A stretch of 64,000 nucleotides of DNA from Phymatolithon calcareum (GCA_977006965.1 OZ345365.1:744001-808000); one strand, 5' to 3'; numbered from the stretch's first letter, positions 11,451 to 22,465 are shown. The notes: generated from the letters alone by a model not told the origin. Numbers and translations are program-made.

Positions 11451-11789
11451 GGCGAGAAGAATTCTACGCTCGATTTATGTTGACCAACATTGGGCACAAC
11501 AGACTTGCAGATGATCTTCCATGAACTAGAATACGCAATTCTCACACATATCTCTCAACCCCATTCCGATCCATAAGTCGATCCAATACTTCGAACGTCA
11601 TCTCGGCTCCGGAGGAATACTCCGCCAAAATGTTGCAAAAAGGAGACCTGAATTAGTTTTTCTTTTCGTGAAAGCATAACTCACGCATATCCTTCTTTTG
11701 TAGAGTACGAGAGATGGTCCTCGCGGGGGTTTCCTTGACCGGAGCAGGAGCCAATCATAATGGCCGCATATGGACACTCCCTTTGTGAA
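11451..11789. other. No supported feature
   Basis: A 67-codon minus-strand ORF at 11598-11801 has no recognised motif. Nothing else stands out. Confidence 0.4.
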
Positions 11790-12110
11790 AATTATGGGCA
11801 TGTCCGCTCAGTACTGCAAACATGCACAGTGATCCTCGGTCGAGGCTCATGATGAGTCTGGACCATATGGGGGAAGGTTTCTCATTAATTTAGACCAGAA
11901 GGGGATTATTTGTATATCTGGACCACAGGGGCAGTGATCCTAAAATGGGTCCTGTAGATTACTATATAGGCTGGAATTGAGTAGCAAAAAGTGAGAAAAT
12001 CAATAAAGAAGTAAAGCGTGCTAAGTTTGCAAAGTGCCAAGGTGGAGTAACTAGCGTCATTGGTCGTAGGTGAACTGTTATGCTGTTTTGCGTTTGGTCG
12101 TAGGACGGAA
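11790..12110 (+). repeat. TATA-promoter repeat P, copy 3
   Basis: A long copy: ATGTCCGCTCAGT, GAGGCTCATGATGAGTCTGG, TCTCATTAATTTAGACCAG, GATTACTATATAGGCTGG, then a transcribed-looking leader (AAGTAAAGCGTGC, CAAAGTGCCAAGGTGGAGTA, GGTCGTAGGTGA). The leader is repeated about 260 bp downstream by copy 4, so the two are tandem. Confidence 0.75.
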
Positions 12111-12179
12111 ATTGTTACATTTCTATCTTTTGAGAATCATATGTTCTTCCACTGAAAACGATTTCGTTTGGTTACACCC

Positions 12180-12345
12180 TCTCATGGACAGTGGTCCTTA
12201 AATGGGTCATAGATCACTATATAAGCTGGAATTGAGTAACAATCAGTGAGAAAAGTCAAGAAAGAAGTAAAGCGTGCAGAGTTGGCAAAGTGCCAAGGTG
12301 GAGTAACTCCAGTCATCGGTCGTAGGTGAGCTGTTATGCTATTCA
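12180..12345 (+). promoter_or_regulatory. TATA-promoter repeat P, copy 4, upstream of a peptidase-like ORF
   Basis: GATCACTATATAAGCTGG at about 12210 is a good TATA box. The leader AAGTAAAGCGTGC...CCAAGGTGGAGTAACTCC follows, and the first ATG after it is at 12336. The upstream half of the repeat is missing. The position fits a promoter and 5' UTR for the ORF ending at 13458. Confidence 0.6.
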
Positions 12346-12543
12346 AACTGTCAAGAAAAACCGTGCCGGCGGCTGGCGCTGGGGTCACCGGAAAAGGTCC
12401 AGAACTAAAAAGCAGGGTACTCTGCGTGGTGGGGTTGATTCTAGTTTGGAGGACGTGCGAGAAGGCGTGGTATCGGCGGCCGTCAGGGGTCCCGAATCTG
12501 AGCTACCTGGAAGTTCTTCGGTGGTCTCAGCACGTTCGCTGTG

Positions 12544-13458
12544 ATGCCGCCACGCTCGACAAACGACAGTGATGGTCGCTGGTTCGTGGAGTCTCTCGTG
12601 CTTGGGGATGGTACCGCGGACAAGAATGGATTCTCCATGGTCTCCGGTGTCATTAATGCCTCTGCCCAAGCAAAGTCTGGCCACGAGAGCAATCACCCTG
12701 TAGTATGGGATGCGGCCATCTTTCGTGGCGCCCGCAACGGAAAAATAGAGTTTCCAACCAGTGCAGTTTCAACGCATCGTAACGGTCCCATTTGTGTCGT
12801 ACTCGATTCATGCGACCTGGGGCAAATCTCTCGGAGGAGCCGTTCAGAAATCGTCGCGGAGCACGTGCACGCGTTCCTACGGCAACATCCCGGTTTGGCT
12901 GTTATTACCAGCAGCATAGCAGGTCGTAAAAACGTTTCATGGCCAGAGACTGTAAAGCGTACGGTGCGCGGGCAACCGATGGCAACAGCACTGACGGACG
13001 ACTGCGTACGGGCAGGACTAATGAACGCAGTGTTTGCCGTGTCGGGAGCAAGTGCGGCGCGGTGTGTGTGCACCCTACTTGCCATTGATGCTCGAATGTA
13101 CAGAAGCCTTCGACCCCTCAGCGTGCTGCTAGATAGAGCAAAGGAGTCGGTCATCGGGTGCCGAATTGTACGCGATGCAGAGTTGCAGCGTACAATACAG
13201 TGCGCTGATAGACTAGTCGCATTTCGAGCATTATCGGCGAGGCGTGAAGGTGTCTTCCTTGTTCGGCTGCGTGAGGGCTCTCGCGTACATCACGCCGTCG
13301 TAGTTGATGTGAACAGCGGTGTAATCATTGACTCAGAAGAAGAATGTGTGTTGGTATTATCGGAAGAAATCCTTCAGCGTTGCGGTGGTGATGACGCGAA
13401 GAAGCTGCGAGTGTGTGAGATAAGAGAGGTAAAACGGTCGAAATACTATCCCACCTAA
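12544..13458 (+). CDS. Putative papain-like cysteine peptidase-like protein
   Basis: A 304-codon ORF from ATG at 12544; the frame is open from 12502. The C-terminal half carries a possible papain-fold arrangement: Cys in TDDCVRAGLMNAVFAVSG (residue 154), then about 95 residues later HHAVVVD (His 249/250), and Asp in GVIIDSEE. Comparable domains occur in some eukaryotic transposon proteins; that is family knowledge plus inference, and the substrate is unknown. The N-terminal 140 residues have no motif I can name. Two other open frames run from the leader into this ORF (ATG at 12336 ending 12572, and 12326-12544), so the true start may involve a frameshift or a lost 5' part. The promoter-like repeat at 12180 lies just upstream. 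Confidence 0.5.
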   Translation: MPPRSTNDSDGRWFVESLVLGDGTADKNGFSMVSGVINASAQAKSGHESNHPVVWDAAIFRGARNGKIEFPTSAVSTHRNGPICVVLDSCDLGQISRRSRSEIVAEHVHAFLRQHPGLAVITSSIAGRKNVSWPETVKRTVRGQPMATALTDDCVRAGLMNAVFAVSGASAARCVCTLLAIDARMYRSLRPLSVLLDRAKESVIGCRIVRDAELQRTIQCADRLVAFRALSARREGVFLVRLREGSRVHHAVVVDVNSGVIIDSEEECVLVLSEEILQRCGGDDAKKLRVCEIREVKRSKYYPT

Positions 13459-13584
13459 GTTGCTGAGTTTCATCTACCATAAACAATATCCACTCACTTT
13501 CTGTTTTTTTTATAAATTTTAGCTTTCTCTAATTGTTTTGTGCACAATTCTTTGACATACTTGTGGTTCTTGTGTTCCTTGTCA

Positions 13585-14439
13585 TTAAGGATTCTCTTTC
13601 GATTTGCACGAAATCTTTTTGCTCTTGAAGCTCCCTGAGCGTGCTTTCTTATGACCGTCTCCTTTTCTTTTCGCTTTCTCTTTCTCATGGTACGTTGCTT
13701 GTAGTATGGGCAGGTCCATTTTTTTGCGCACCGTGTCATAAGATGGAAAGGACTGTATAATGTTTCGTAGAATGATTTCGAATCGGGTGACAACATTATG
13801 CTGATTGTTCGGATGGACGACATAGTAGTCTCGAGTACTTTTTGCGTGTTCTGTGTGATGTGCCCAGTTTGTGTTTCTGAATATAGGCTTTGAATACCCT
13901 GGAAATATCGTGTTGCTCTGCACTTCAATATCCTCGGTTGCACATCGTAAACTGGCCATCATTTGCTTTAGACTTCCGATGCTTAATTTTGAGCCCATTT
14001 TTTTCGTCCATTGTGGACCGTCTGCTATTTTGATCGCGTTTTTTAGAAACCAAATTCGTTTTCGTATTGAATTAACTGTCGCTAGAGACCCAGAGTGTCG
14101 ATCGTATTGATTGAAACCTTTCAAAACTAACCCTCGAGCGAATTCCGGATTTTCTGGCTCTGATAAACAACAGTTCTTGTGCAACGTCCACATACAAGCG
14201 TCTGGAGTTGAAGGAAGATTTTGAGCCTCCGTTGTGTGCACCGGATGGTCTGCCGGAAACGCAACAGAACGCAATACTGGAGGCCATATCGCGCCGTTTC
14301 GATTAGTACCGGAGGCGAAGCGGGACGGGAAATAAGATGAGGACTGTCCAAATGTTCTACTCGAGCTGTACTGTCGGTGTGTAGAGCTCTCATTTCTTTC
14401 ACGGCCATAATACCGATCATTGTCCCTCCTGGGTATCAT
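13585..14439 (-). CDS. Hypothetical protein, basic C-terminus
   Basis: A 284-codon minus-strand ORF starting with ATG at 14439. I do not recognise it. The first 45 residues are rich in Arg, Ser, Tyr and Asn and look disordered. The middle (about 60-210) is mixed and probably folded, with two Cys in NCCLSE. The last 40 residues are Lys/Arg-rich (EKAKRKGDGHKKARSG), as in nucleic-acid-binding or nuclear proteins. It converges on the peptidase-like ORF 126 bp away. It could be a host gene or a transposon accessory gene. Confidence 0.45.
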   Translation of the reverse strand: MIPRRDNDRYYGRERNESSTHRQYSSSRTFGQSSSYFPSRFASGTNRNGAIWPPVLRSVAFPADHPVHTTEAQNLPSTPDACMWTLHKNCCLSEPENPEFARGLVLKGFNQYDRHSGSLATVNSIRKRIWFLKNAIKIADGPQWTKKMGSKLSIGSLKQMMASLRCATEDIEVQSNTIFPGYSKPIFRNTNWAHHTEHAKSTRDYYVVHPNNQHNVVTRFEIILRNIIQSFPSYDTVRKKMDLPILQATYHEKEKAKRKGDGHKKARSGSFKSKKISCKSKENP

Positions 14440-15224
14440 AGTTGCTTGGTTTCTCTTTACCAGGATAGGCGAGAAGATAGGTTTTTGCAGATAGAGTGCG
14501 TGTGGCTTAGTATTCGTGGGTGATTTTTTATGACAAACGTTTGCCCAAGGATGGAAAGTAATATTAGAGTACTAAATGTGATTGCAATTCATATTTGTCC
14601 TAGCACACATTGGTGGTGATGGATGGCTAGAGTTCAAAATATCCTCCATGCCACTTTGGTCATCCATCACCACTCATTGTGACGAATATTACAGTGTTCT
14701 TGTAGCCACGAAGAGATTCGAAAAAATCATTTCCAACTTTCCCATCTCACAATAAACATCGTTATCCAAAGATATCGATAACGCGAATTTTCTTTTCACA
14801 TATTGCAACATAGCTCACTTTCACTATAGTGTTTCAGGAGAGATCTCAGTATCCCTTTAGCGCTCTGATCATCCCATACACGAACGATTTTTTCCACGGA
14901 TCCCGGCACAGCATGAATTCTATCATTGCCAATTTCAATCCATCACACTGGGGTAACGTTTCCATGGAATGGTCGCAACAATCGTTCTCCGTTCCACCTG
15001 ACAGATGTATACGCAAGGAAGTTCGTAATGTGGTGGAGTCAGGAAAGTATTATTGTCACGATTGATGGGGATCTGTATCTGAAGATGAATACATTGAGAA
15101 GAAATGTGATGAGTGAAGTTTGGTGTGCAGAAAACGGATATTGCGTGGTAGAATCACTCCATGTGCACGATGATTCTTTGAATTTCTAAATGCGTAGTGA
15201 GATCACTTTGAAAGATGCGTGACG
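14440..15224. other. Non-coding stretch with an inverted repeat
   Basis: GTGGTGATGGATG at 14613-14625 is matched by its exact complement at 14661-14673, with a 35-bp loop. The short plus-strand ORFs at 14829-15189 carry no motif I can name. Confidence 0.5.
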
Positions 15225-15500
15225 TGTCCGTTTTGTGTCTCCTTTGTGCTGGTGATGTGCACAGCGGTTCTAGAGCGAGGCTCATGATGAGTCTGGACCA
15301 CAAGTAATTGATTTATTATCAATTAAGACCAAAAATGGGATTATGTGTTAATCAGGACCGTAGGGTGGTTGTATGTTATAGGATCGAGATTCATCGCTAT
15401 AACAGTGGGATTGAGTAGTAATCAGTGGAAGCAAATTAGTTGAGGCAAGGAAATAACTGCGTTTGCATGCACAAACTCTTAACGTGGAGCAATTGATCGT
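15225..15500 (+). repeat. TATA-promoter repeat P, copy 5
   Basis: A diverged copy: ACGTGTCCG, GAGGCTCATGATGAGTCTGG, CAGGACCGTAGGG, ATCGCTATAACAGTGGGATTG. A leader-like part (TTTGCATGCACAAACTC...GTGGAGCAATTGATCGTAG) can be aligned with the leaders of copies 3 and 4. A WD40 fragment follows directly. Confidence 0.6.
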
Positions 15501-15650
15501 AGCCGGAAAATGCATACGGGGAATATTTCGTGGATATGGACCAATTGTAACGAGCGTTCCCGTAAGTGGAGACGGAAGTCGAAATTTTTCGGGATCTTCA
15601 GACAAAAGAGTTGGTTTCTGGGTTCGGACCCCACGGAAACTTGGAGCCAG
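15463..15650 (+). pseudogene. WD40 repeat fragment
   Basis: Residues from 15511 to 15621 read CIRGIFRGYGPIVTSV, GDGSRNFSGSSDKRVGFW, which is one WD40 blade (family pattern GHxxxVxSVxxSxDGxxxxSGSxDxxVxxW). The frame stays open to 15843, but later residues are not WD-like. The NB-ARC remnant that starts 400 bp downstream suggests both came from an NB-ARC/WD40 gene that has been rearranged, since WD repeats normally follow NB-ARC. Confidence 0.6.
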
Positions 15651-16046
15651 AGCCGGTAACAGTCATTACGTTTTGGGTCCCAAATCAGTGCGGAAGACGA
15701 TATTAGACAGGATATTTCTGACGCGTTGGACGCTGGCATTAACATTTGTTTGCTTTGTTATTCACAGAGATACCAATACCTTAATTGTAACTGATGATAT
15801 TGAATATTTGTATGACAGGAGCGTAAACGCTTTGTACAGCTAGTGGAATATATAAAGCTTTAAAGCGAGCTGAGGGGGGAACCAAACAAAGCGCAAGTGG
15901 TCTAAATCAAACATTTGTGTATGATTTACACAGAGTTTGTGTTGGGAGTTGCGCTGCTGTGGTTTCTTCTGCAGATACTAGAACACATCACACGTGAATA
16001 CTAACGAAGCATCTAATACCACTGTTCCACGCGTGGGTATTCCTGA

Positions 16047-16752
16047 GTGCGCTATATTATCGTTTCGGTAGAAGTCACCGGGGACGTGAGAAAGAGTATT
16101 GTGAGGATCCTAAAGCGTTGCGGTGGGTTGCCGATATCGCTGGCAGTTGCAGCAAGCGTAGTTGGTTTCTTCGCAAGTGAACATGGAGATTTTGAAGGTG
16201 CATGTGGCCAATATGCTTCACTATTGGAGAAGCAGAGCATTGAATTTGGCGAAGAGCAAGTCCCAGGAGGCCGAAACTTGAACGCAGAACTCGCCCTCAG
16301 CCTTAAAATCGTAGAAGCCAGATTTCTAAAGCTGCAGAGAACGCATGGTGTTTTAGCGGACCACACGATCGTCAATCTGTACACAAGACTTTGTGTGTTG
16401 CGAAACCAGGCTTGGATGCCCATTTCAGTTTTGAGTTGAATGTGGAACGTCGACAAAGGTTTTGTTTTGGCAGTCGTGCGCCTTCTCAACGGGTTGAGTC
16501 TTTGCAAGCTCATCATTTGGGAAGATGGAGAAGGGCGGGGGGAAAAAGGTGGTCTTATGCTGCACGATCTACAATTGAAGCTTTGTAAACGACAGGGGGA
16601 AAGGATGAAGATAAGCTGGGTATGACATACACAGTTTCTGAATGGATATCTGTCATCGGAACCGGGCATATTTGAAGATTTGTTGATTGCAGATCAAGGT
16701 GATTCATTTGAGCGAACTTTGTTGGCACAGAACCCAATACCATGGTGATCCG
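16047..16752 (+). pseudogene. NB-ARC (NLR-like STAND ATPase) C-terminal fragment
   Basis: This aligns residue by residue with the gene at 52194-53666. Shared blocks are RILKRCGGLPISLAV (the GLPL motif), FEGACGQYASLLE, NLYTRLCVLRNQAWMPISVL, and LMLHDLQLKLCKRQ (the MHD-type LHDL motif of ARC2). One frame holds throughout, with TGA at 16437-16439 where the paralog has Cys and TGA at 16623-16625. It then reads through LNGYLSSE and DSFERTLLAQNPIPW, again as in the paralog. No P-loop is present. The copy is cut at 16755 by a LINE 3' end. Confidence 0.8.
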
Positions 16753-16754
16753 CC

Positions 16755-16930
16755 GGGGGGATATATGTTGTTTTATTTTAAAAAGCTCCTAAAGCCTCAA
16801 ATTGAGTAATAGGGCAGCTTCTCGCTGTTTTTGATACTCATATCTCTACTCTTTTTCTAATATCTCCTTAATTCTAATTTCTTTGCCTGTGAAGGCCCGA
16901 GTAAGGGCCGATGAACGAATAGTTCCCAAC
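16755..16930 (-). mobile_element. LINE 3' end fragment, copy 2
   Basis: Minus-strand 3' UTR of the LINE family: GAGAAGCTGCCCTATTACTC, GAGGCTTTAGGAGC, AAAATAAAACAACATATATC and a terminal run of C. The same terminus occurs at 29739. The ORF tail upstream (16830-16930) is too diverged to read. It lies directly against the truncated NB-ARC coding sequence, so this insertion probably broke that gene. Confidence 0.65.
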
Positions 16931-17093
16931 TGGGAAAATGGGACATTGAGAAAATGGGAACGCCACTATATCCAATAAAAAGCATGTACTTGTCAAATGA
17001 AAATTGTCCTGCTTCTTCGGGGTTGTTCCCATTTTATCTTTGGAAAACCTCGAGAAAACTTGGAAAGACACTTTCGATGAAAATATTGCCTCT

Positions 17094-17663
17094 TTAGAAC
17101 TGTAATGCACAGTTTTGTAAAACCTGAAATCTAAAGTCTAGGCCTATTTGCCCTTTTGCTTTTTTTACCTTGCGACCTGACTGTCTTATACCTACAGCAC
17201 AGCAATCCACAACCGTATCAGAATGACTCCGGGTTCTGTGTGCCATCTCTCTGTGCTCGACAGGCGCTGCTGTGCTGCACGTATTGTCCGATAGAGACGA
17301 TCTGGCTGTGCTCGAGCGACGGGTAGAGACTGTTCCGGAAAACCGTCCTGCAGTGGGTCTCGAATCTGGTATCTTATTGAAAAGTTTCGTTTTGAACTCT
17401 TTATTTCGCCTCATGCGGACCCGCCGGCACAGGACCAACATAGCGTAATCGCTGCCCAACTCTCTTCTCTGCACGACTCCGCGCCGGCTCGTTTCGTCTT
17501 CTTCCACCACCGATTCGGCTTTCCGCCAAGTTTTCAATCGCTCTCGCTGCGCGGTTGGCATTCGTCTGTCCCTCACGCAGCGAACATGGCAAGCAGAGCT
17601 CCTTCCGATGAACCTTGATTCAAATCTATCAACAATCCTGCGACTAATGCCAACGAAGAACAT
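17094..17663 (-). CDS. Hypothetical basic protein
   Basis: A 189-codon minus-strand ORF with ATG at 17663. I do not recognise it. It is very rich in Arg and Ser (about one residue in three over the central part), with scattered Cys and no repeat or zinc-binding spacing that convinces me. Its DNA is clearly more GC-rich than the AT-rich block that follows from 17.7 kb. It may be a small gene, or chance in a GC-rich patch, because a second frame is also open at 17401-17592. Confidence 0.3.
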   Translation of the reverse strand: MFFVGISRRIVDRFESRFIGRSSACHVRCVRDRRMPTAQRERLKTWRKAESVVEEDETSRRGVVQRRELGSDYAMLVLCRRVRMRRNKEFKTKLFNKIPDSRPTAGRFSGTVSTRRSSTARSSLSDNTCSTAAPVEHREMAHRTRSHSDTVVDCCAVGIRQSGRKVKKAKGQIGLDFRFQVLQNCALQF

Positions 17664-19551
17664 TGAATCTGGTCAGAGAGTTGTGTGTTAGAAAAGAAGG
17701 AAGACTGAAAAAGTACAGAAAACTTGAAGGAACAATTTATGTGGTCTGTACTATGATTACCTGAAAGTATAAATGAATATTATGAAAATCGGGGAAGAGA
17801 ACGTCTCATGTAGACCTGTAGAAAAAAGGAGTAAAGACTAGTAACAGGAAAAATTTGAATAGAATCAGATGTCGTGAAACAAAATCCACATCACATTCAC
17901 GTAACAATTGACCAACAGGCCTCACGAAATAAGATTAAATTTTAGTGACAGAAACGTAGTCTGTTAAAAATTACTTCAACATGCCATATGCAATGACACA
18001 AGTGTGGCCATATACACGAGGAAATTTTACGTCCGACCTGACGTCCAAAGTCTACATTTTGGCAAAGAATGTGAAGGAAAATATCTCTTTTTGAGTAATG
18101 GGAAGACTCTTCTTGGACATGAGGTTTAAAATATTTTTCAGAGTTTGGTCGATCTCAGACTTCAATGTAATGGGAGATAGTATGACCGGCAAATTGCTGC
18201 AGTAATCGAAAATCAACATCAAATTTACTGGTAATGACGGTGGAATGCGGACCTATGCTTAAAAGTCTAGAACATGTACACTGTTTTCAGAACTAATCTC
18301 TCTCTAATTTTCCTATCTGTTTGACAGCGACTGTGCAAAGAAAATTCCAATGACATAGTTTCCTACTTGATATGGTTCTTATCTTAAACTTACCTTCCTG
18401 TCGTTTCCTTTTTGGCTGAGTGTGTCTACATTGCGGTTCATCTTGCCTAACCTGTTACACTGCGAATTTCATACATCACGTTGTGAAATGTGTCTGTCTG
18501 AAACACTGATAAGTTCTTCGTACTTTTGAAAGAGATTGGTGATGTTGGAAAACTCGGAGCACCGTAGGAAATCTTTCAGAACAAAAGATAGATTATTTTC
18601 TTTCCTATCCTGAGAATTACAGAACCCTACAGAGGTCGACATGCTTTTGAGAATGTCGTCTCACATTGTACGACAAAATTGAGCCGTAATCTTCTCTGCT
18701 TTCCCAAAACATGGACTGGGCAGGACACGAATCCTGCACCGGGCACTTCTTTCCAAGACTGGTTAATTCTTCTTCTGAGTGCCTTCTGTTCTGTGATATA
18801 CCGGGGCTCTGTTGCAATTATAACTTTCTGAATAGATAGCGGCACATATCCCATTTGGATTTTGTCTACGGTATCTTGGATGTTTTTGAGCCACGTATGA
18901 ATTTTTTTTTCGAAATAATGAATTTTATTGTAAAGATGACTAGTTACCAAAATGGAGGTTAAATTGCACTTTGGTTCAGAATCTGTTGCACTGTTTTCAG
19001 ATCACCACTCATTATATATGTTTCATGATGATATTAATTGTCCTAGCTTGTATGTGATTACCGAGACTGTTTGCAAATGAGAGCAATGTTCAGTCCAGAA
19101 ATATACCTGCTCTTTTTGGCGATTGGGCATCAAAGTTTTGAAGGCGATTGATGAAGTTTTTACAGATAGAGCATCGGGACTTCCGGTACAAACATTTCTT
19201 TAAATAACTTTGAAACAGGTACACCAAAATTGCAAAGAAGCAAGAAGACGAATGAGAGAAGTTGTAACTGAAAAAAATTAACCAGCTGAAAAAAAGCATA
19301 GAGGATCAGTCGATCGGAAAAGAAGTATTGCAAAACACTTTCCAGACTATAAGATCGAATCTCATAATATCAGTCCCATCAGACGCATAGAACTAGGTAG
19401 AGGAAAAATTCCAAGTTGGCAATGAAAATAAATCAAAGTTTGAAGGTGGGATAAGGGCTTGAAAATGGTTTCCCCTCTAAAAAGTATTGGAATTTTGAAT
19501 GGCACTGCAGGCTGTCCAATTGAGATGTTTGGATAAGGACTGTATACGGAA
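17664..19551. other. AT-rich stretch without a supported gene
   Basis: The 107-codon minus-strand ORF at 18627-18950 has no known motif. The sequence lies downstream (3') of the Helitron genes and may include the element's 3' end, but I could not find a convincing CTRR terminus with hairpin. Confidence 0.4.
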
Positions 19552-20445
19552 CTAGGGGTTAAAAATCCAATAGTGGACTTTAGTTCTGTTACAGGTCGGC
19601 TTGGTCGCGTAAATGACGGAGAGTAAATTCAATTCATCACCAGTATCACCAGCCCATAAGCATGAATTTGGAGTTCCAATCTTCAGAATTGATGATATCA
19701 TGTGTAGAGAGTTTCCATAATTGAGAGACGTAGATAGTTGTTGGAGAGAAACTCCTCTTTGGGAAACATATAAATTCATATTTCGTAGGAAACAAACTCT
19801 TGTCAATTCATCTTGATTTGATACATGGTGAAGAAAAGAAGCAAATTTATTTCTACAGTCCTGTGGATCTAACAATACACCGTTTCCTAAACGTAATGTG
19901 CAGCAATAAATGGAAAAAATTGTAGCATAGAGCCAGCAGTTTCCATCACCAGGAACATCTACAATATTCCAAAGTGTTGCATGAGGGTTCACATCAAGGT
20001 TCTGAAAAGCTCCAAATGAAAGAGCTGGAGCACTTAAAGTATTTTTAATTGACAGCAGGTATGATTTATACATTCTTTGCACTGCATTTGAATTGAAGTG
20101 AGGTAGAAGTATATTAAAACGCGAGAGTACTAGATCTGATTCATTTATATTAACTGTACAATTGGGAATCACTGGTGAAAGATTACTTCGCAATATTATG
20201 GATTTTTCCTTCTTTTTAGGAGGATAAAGATCAATTTCAATGTCTTCACTTTTTCTCTTTTTGATAGGATGTGCATTTTTGAAATATTTGTTCGCCATAT
20301 CGGGAAGAATATTTCCTTTAAAATAATTCTCTAACGTCAGTTCGCACAGATTTTCCAGCCTTTCCTCTTCCGCAAGAACTTCTTTCGATGGTCTGAAAAA
20401 ATGAAAGTCCTTAGTTGTGAGTTTTCGGCACAAAAATAAACCTTT
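19552..20445 (-). pseudogene. OTU-like cysteine peptidase domain of Helitron
   Basis: 293 codons counted from 20430, in frame with the helicase except for one TGA. About 140 residues of spacer (including the basic patch PPKKKEK) precede VDVPGDGNCWLYA, the OTU Asp-Gly-Asn-Cys active site (Asp 163, Cys 166). The matching His-Tyr is KVHYW near the C-terminus (His 287), six residues before the stop. OTU domains cleave ubiquitin or similar tags in host proteins; their role in Helentrons is not known. The catalytic residues are intact although the rest of the element is broken. Confidence 0.85.
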
Positions 20446-20448
20446 TCA

Positions 20449-20990
20449 TGTTTTTACACGAGATGCCAATACGTAAAGAGATGTTGACTGCTTCCCCGCT
20501 TCATTGAATATATATGATATAATTGCATCGCAAGTTAATCCCTGAATTTTGTACGTTGTAGCCGCAAAAGATGGCGACAATGGTATTTGGGTCATTTTAA
20601 CACTAAAACTTCTGTTAATCAAGCAACTGACCCTTAATACAAGTGCATGGGGGAGTATAGGAATAGTATTTTCTGGGTAGAATTGTGGAACTCCCGGAAA
20701 TCTTTTATTTGATTTTAATTGATCGAAAGTCACATATACAATTTTCGGAAGAGAAGATGATATCTTCATTGGGGCTCCCTTAATTAATATGGAATTGAAA
20801 ACTGTTTCTTTCAGAAACTGACAACCAACTACAAAGCCTGTTGAGCCGTTTGCTGGACCTACTGTTGGATTGATGTTATGCGTCATATATAGAGGCATAC
20901 CGGGAATAAGTGGCAGCAATGGAGAAAGCTTTTCAAGTTTATTATCACCAAGTCTGAATAGTTCAGTTAGTTCGTCTGGTGTTGGTTTTG
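20449..20990 (-). pseudogene. Pif1-type helicase C-terminal half (Helitron)
   Basis: Reads IPGMPLYMTHNINPTVGPANGSTG, then AATTYKIQGLTCDAI and SLYVLASRVKT. These are the late helicase motifs of Helitron/Pif1 helicases (NGxxG, the T.hK.QG.T motif and YVALSRV). Walker A and B should lie upstream but are absent: the Rep-domain tail is joined to this half within about 100 bp. A TGA at 20446-20448 separates it from the OTU part in the same frame, where a Trp codon would be a natural ancestor. It cannot be an active helicase. Confidence 0.8.
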
Positions 20991-21106
20991 TTCCTCTCTT
21001 TGCCGGACTAAATATTGCCGGGCAAATGATAGGAACACCAATTCATGGGAGCTCACAAAGGTTGTGCCATGCAACAAATAATGTACTGCCGTTACTGCTC
21101 CAACTT

Positions 21107-22465
21107 CTACCATCTCTGATCTGCGTAGGCAATTGACGCAATTCGCCCATAAACAGTTTGAGTTTTAGAAATATCTTTTTTAATGCGTTTCTCCCGCTCC
21201 AAACGTCTTGTATAAGAAGCAATAGTGATTGCAGCTATACTGTCGATTAAATTTTGGTTTTTAACAACATACTTAATTGTGTAGTATATTTCATGAGCAC
21301 AGCAAAGAAGGAACCGGACATCATGATTCGATCTAAAAACTTGAAGCATTATTAAGTTGAAGGAGCTCCCAATAGTGCGCTTCCCAGTGATTATCCCAAA
21401 CGTATCCATTTCCGTGAACAGCTTAACTAATCGGGGGAAGTTATATCTGCAACATCCATCCTTACTGTTCGAACTTTTCTTAAAACAGCTTGAGACATGT
21501 TTCCACCTATGATTTTGGTTCAGTAGCAACAGGTCTATGAGGAATATCTTATGAGCAAGAAACTCTTCGTAGGATGATTTGCAGACAGGTAGGTGAGGTA
21601 TAGTAGGAACAGCTGCTTTGATTGCAACCTCATTATCAATTTGTCTCTCAGATTTTGATAAGAAATCTGAAACCCCAAAATACGACTGCTCTAATGTGTG
21701 ATGCTGTATGAGATTCCCAGAACTGTTTTTGATCAACTCTGTTTTCATCTGCTTGGTGTAATTACGCACAAGCTCATCTCCACCAAATAAACTTACACAA
21801 TTATTGCATTTTGAAGTTGGAGGAGGTTTTTCTAATTGTAGTATATTATTGTAATCTATTTTATCTATTTTCTGAGATTCAATTGTCCCTTTAGCTCCAC
21901 ATATGGGACAGCGGGATGGTTTCTCTGTTTCTAGGATGCTAGAGCATATTGAGGAGTCGAAAAAAGAGTAGACTCGATTTTCAAATTCTCTATCTGTTCT
22001 TATTCGATATAAAATCTCATCTGGATCTTTGGGGAAACCAGCTAAAAACACAATTAAGTGTATATGTACAGTTCCTTTTCCTTGACTCTCTATACCGCCC
22101 AGAAACGCAAGTGGAATTCCGAGAAGACCTCCATTCTTTCGAGGAAGCTTTGTCTTCATATCGAACCCAATCATAGATCCTATCAGAATCTCTAGCATGT
22201 TGGTGAAAAACAAATCGCATGCCACAGGGTCTCTTCCAGCTATTTCTATTCGGGATGCATTGGAAGGAATGTCGTTCTGACATATACTTGCTAAATTTTC
22301 CTTAGTAATGTCTCCGGAAAAGAACGCTACTGACGCATTACCATTTTCGTTTGGCGTTACAGTTATGAACATAGCAGCTCCATGATATTTAGCTGCCATA
22401 TTCCATGATTTTCTTTGATTTATTTTTCTCTCTTCATTTGTTGCAAATGACTTCCCTAAAACAGT
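21107..22465 (-). pseudogene. Helitron HUH replication-initiator domain
   Basis: This continues the frame after the TAA at 22466; the first internal ATG is at 22399. Numbering from that ATG, the HUH motif is in GKGTVHIHLIVFLA (His 112 and 114), and the tyrosine helix is NHDVRFLL followed by EIYYTIKYVVKNQ (Tyr 372, 373 and 377). These are the metal-binding and DNA-joining residues of Helitron Rep, all present. Two Cys pairs (CPICG, CNNC) lie between them. After 21107 the frame is lost; the next conserved block (TAVHYLL..SSHELVFL) is in another frame near 21010-21100. Confidence 0.85.

Noticed and set aside
13494-13943. 149-codon minus-strand ORF
   Set aside because: Overlaps the longer 284-codon ORF in another frame and has no better evidence.
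17700-19500. Helitron 3' terminus with CTAG and hairpin
   Set aside because: CTAG-like sites exist, but none has a convincing preceding stem-loop, so no end was called.
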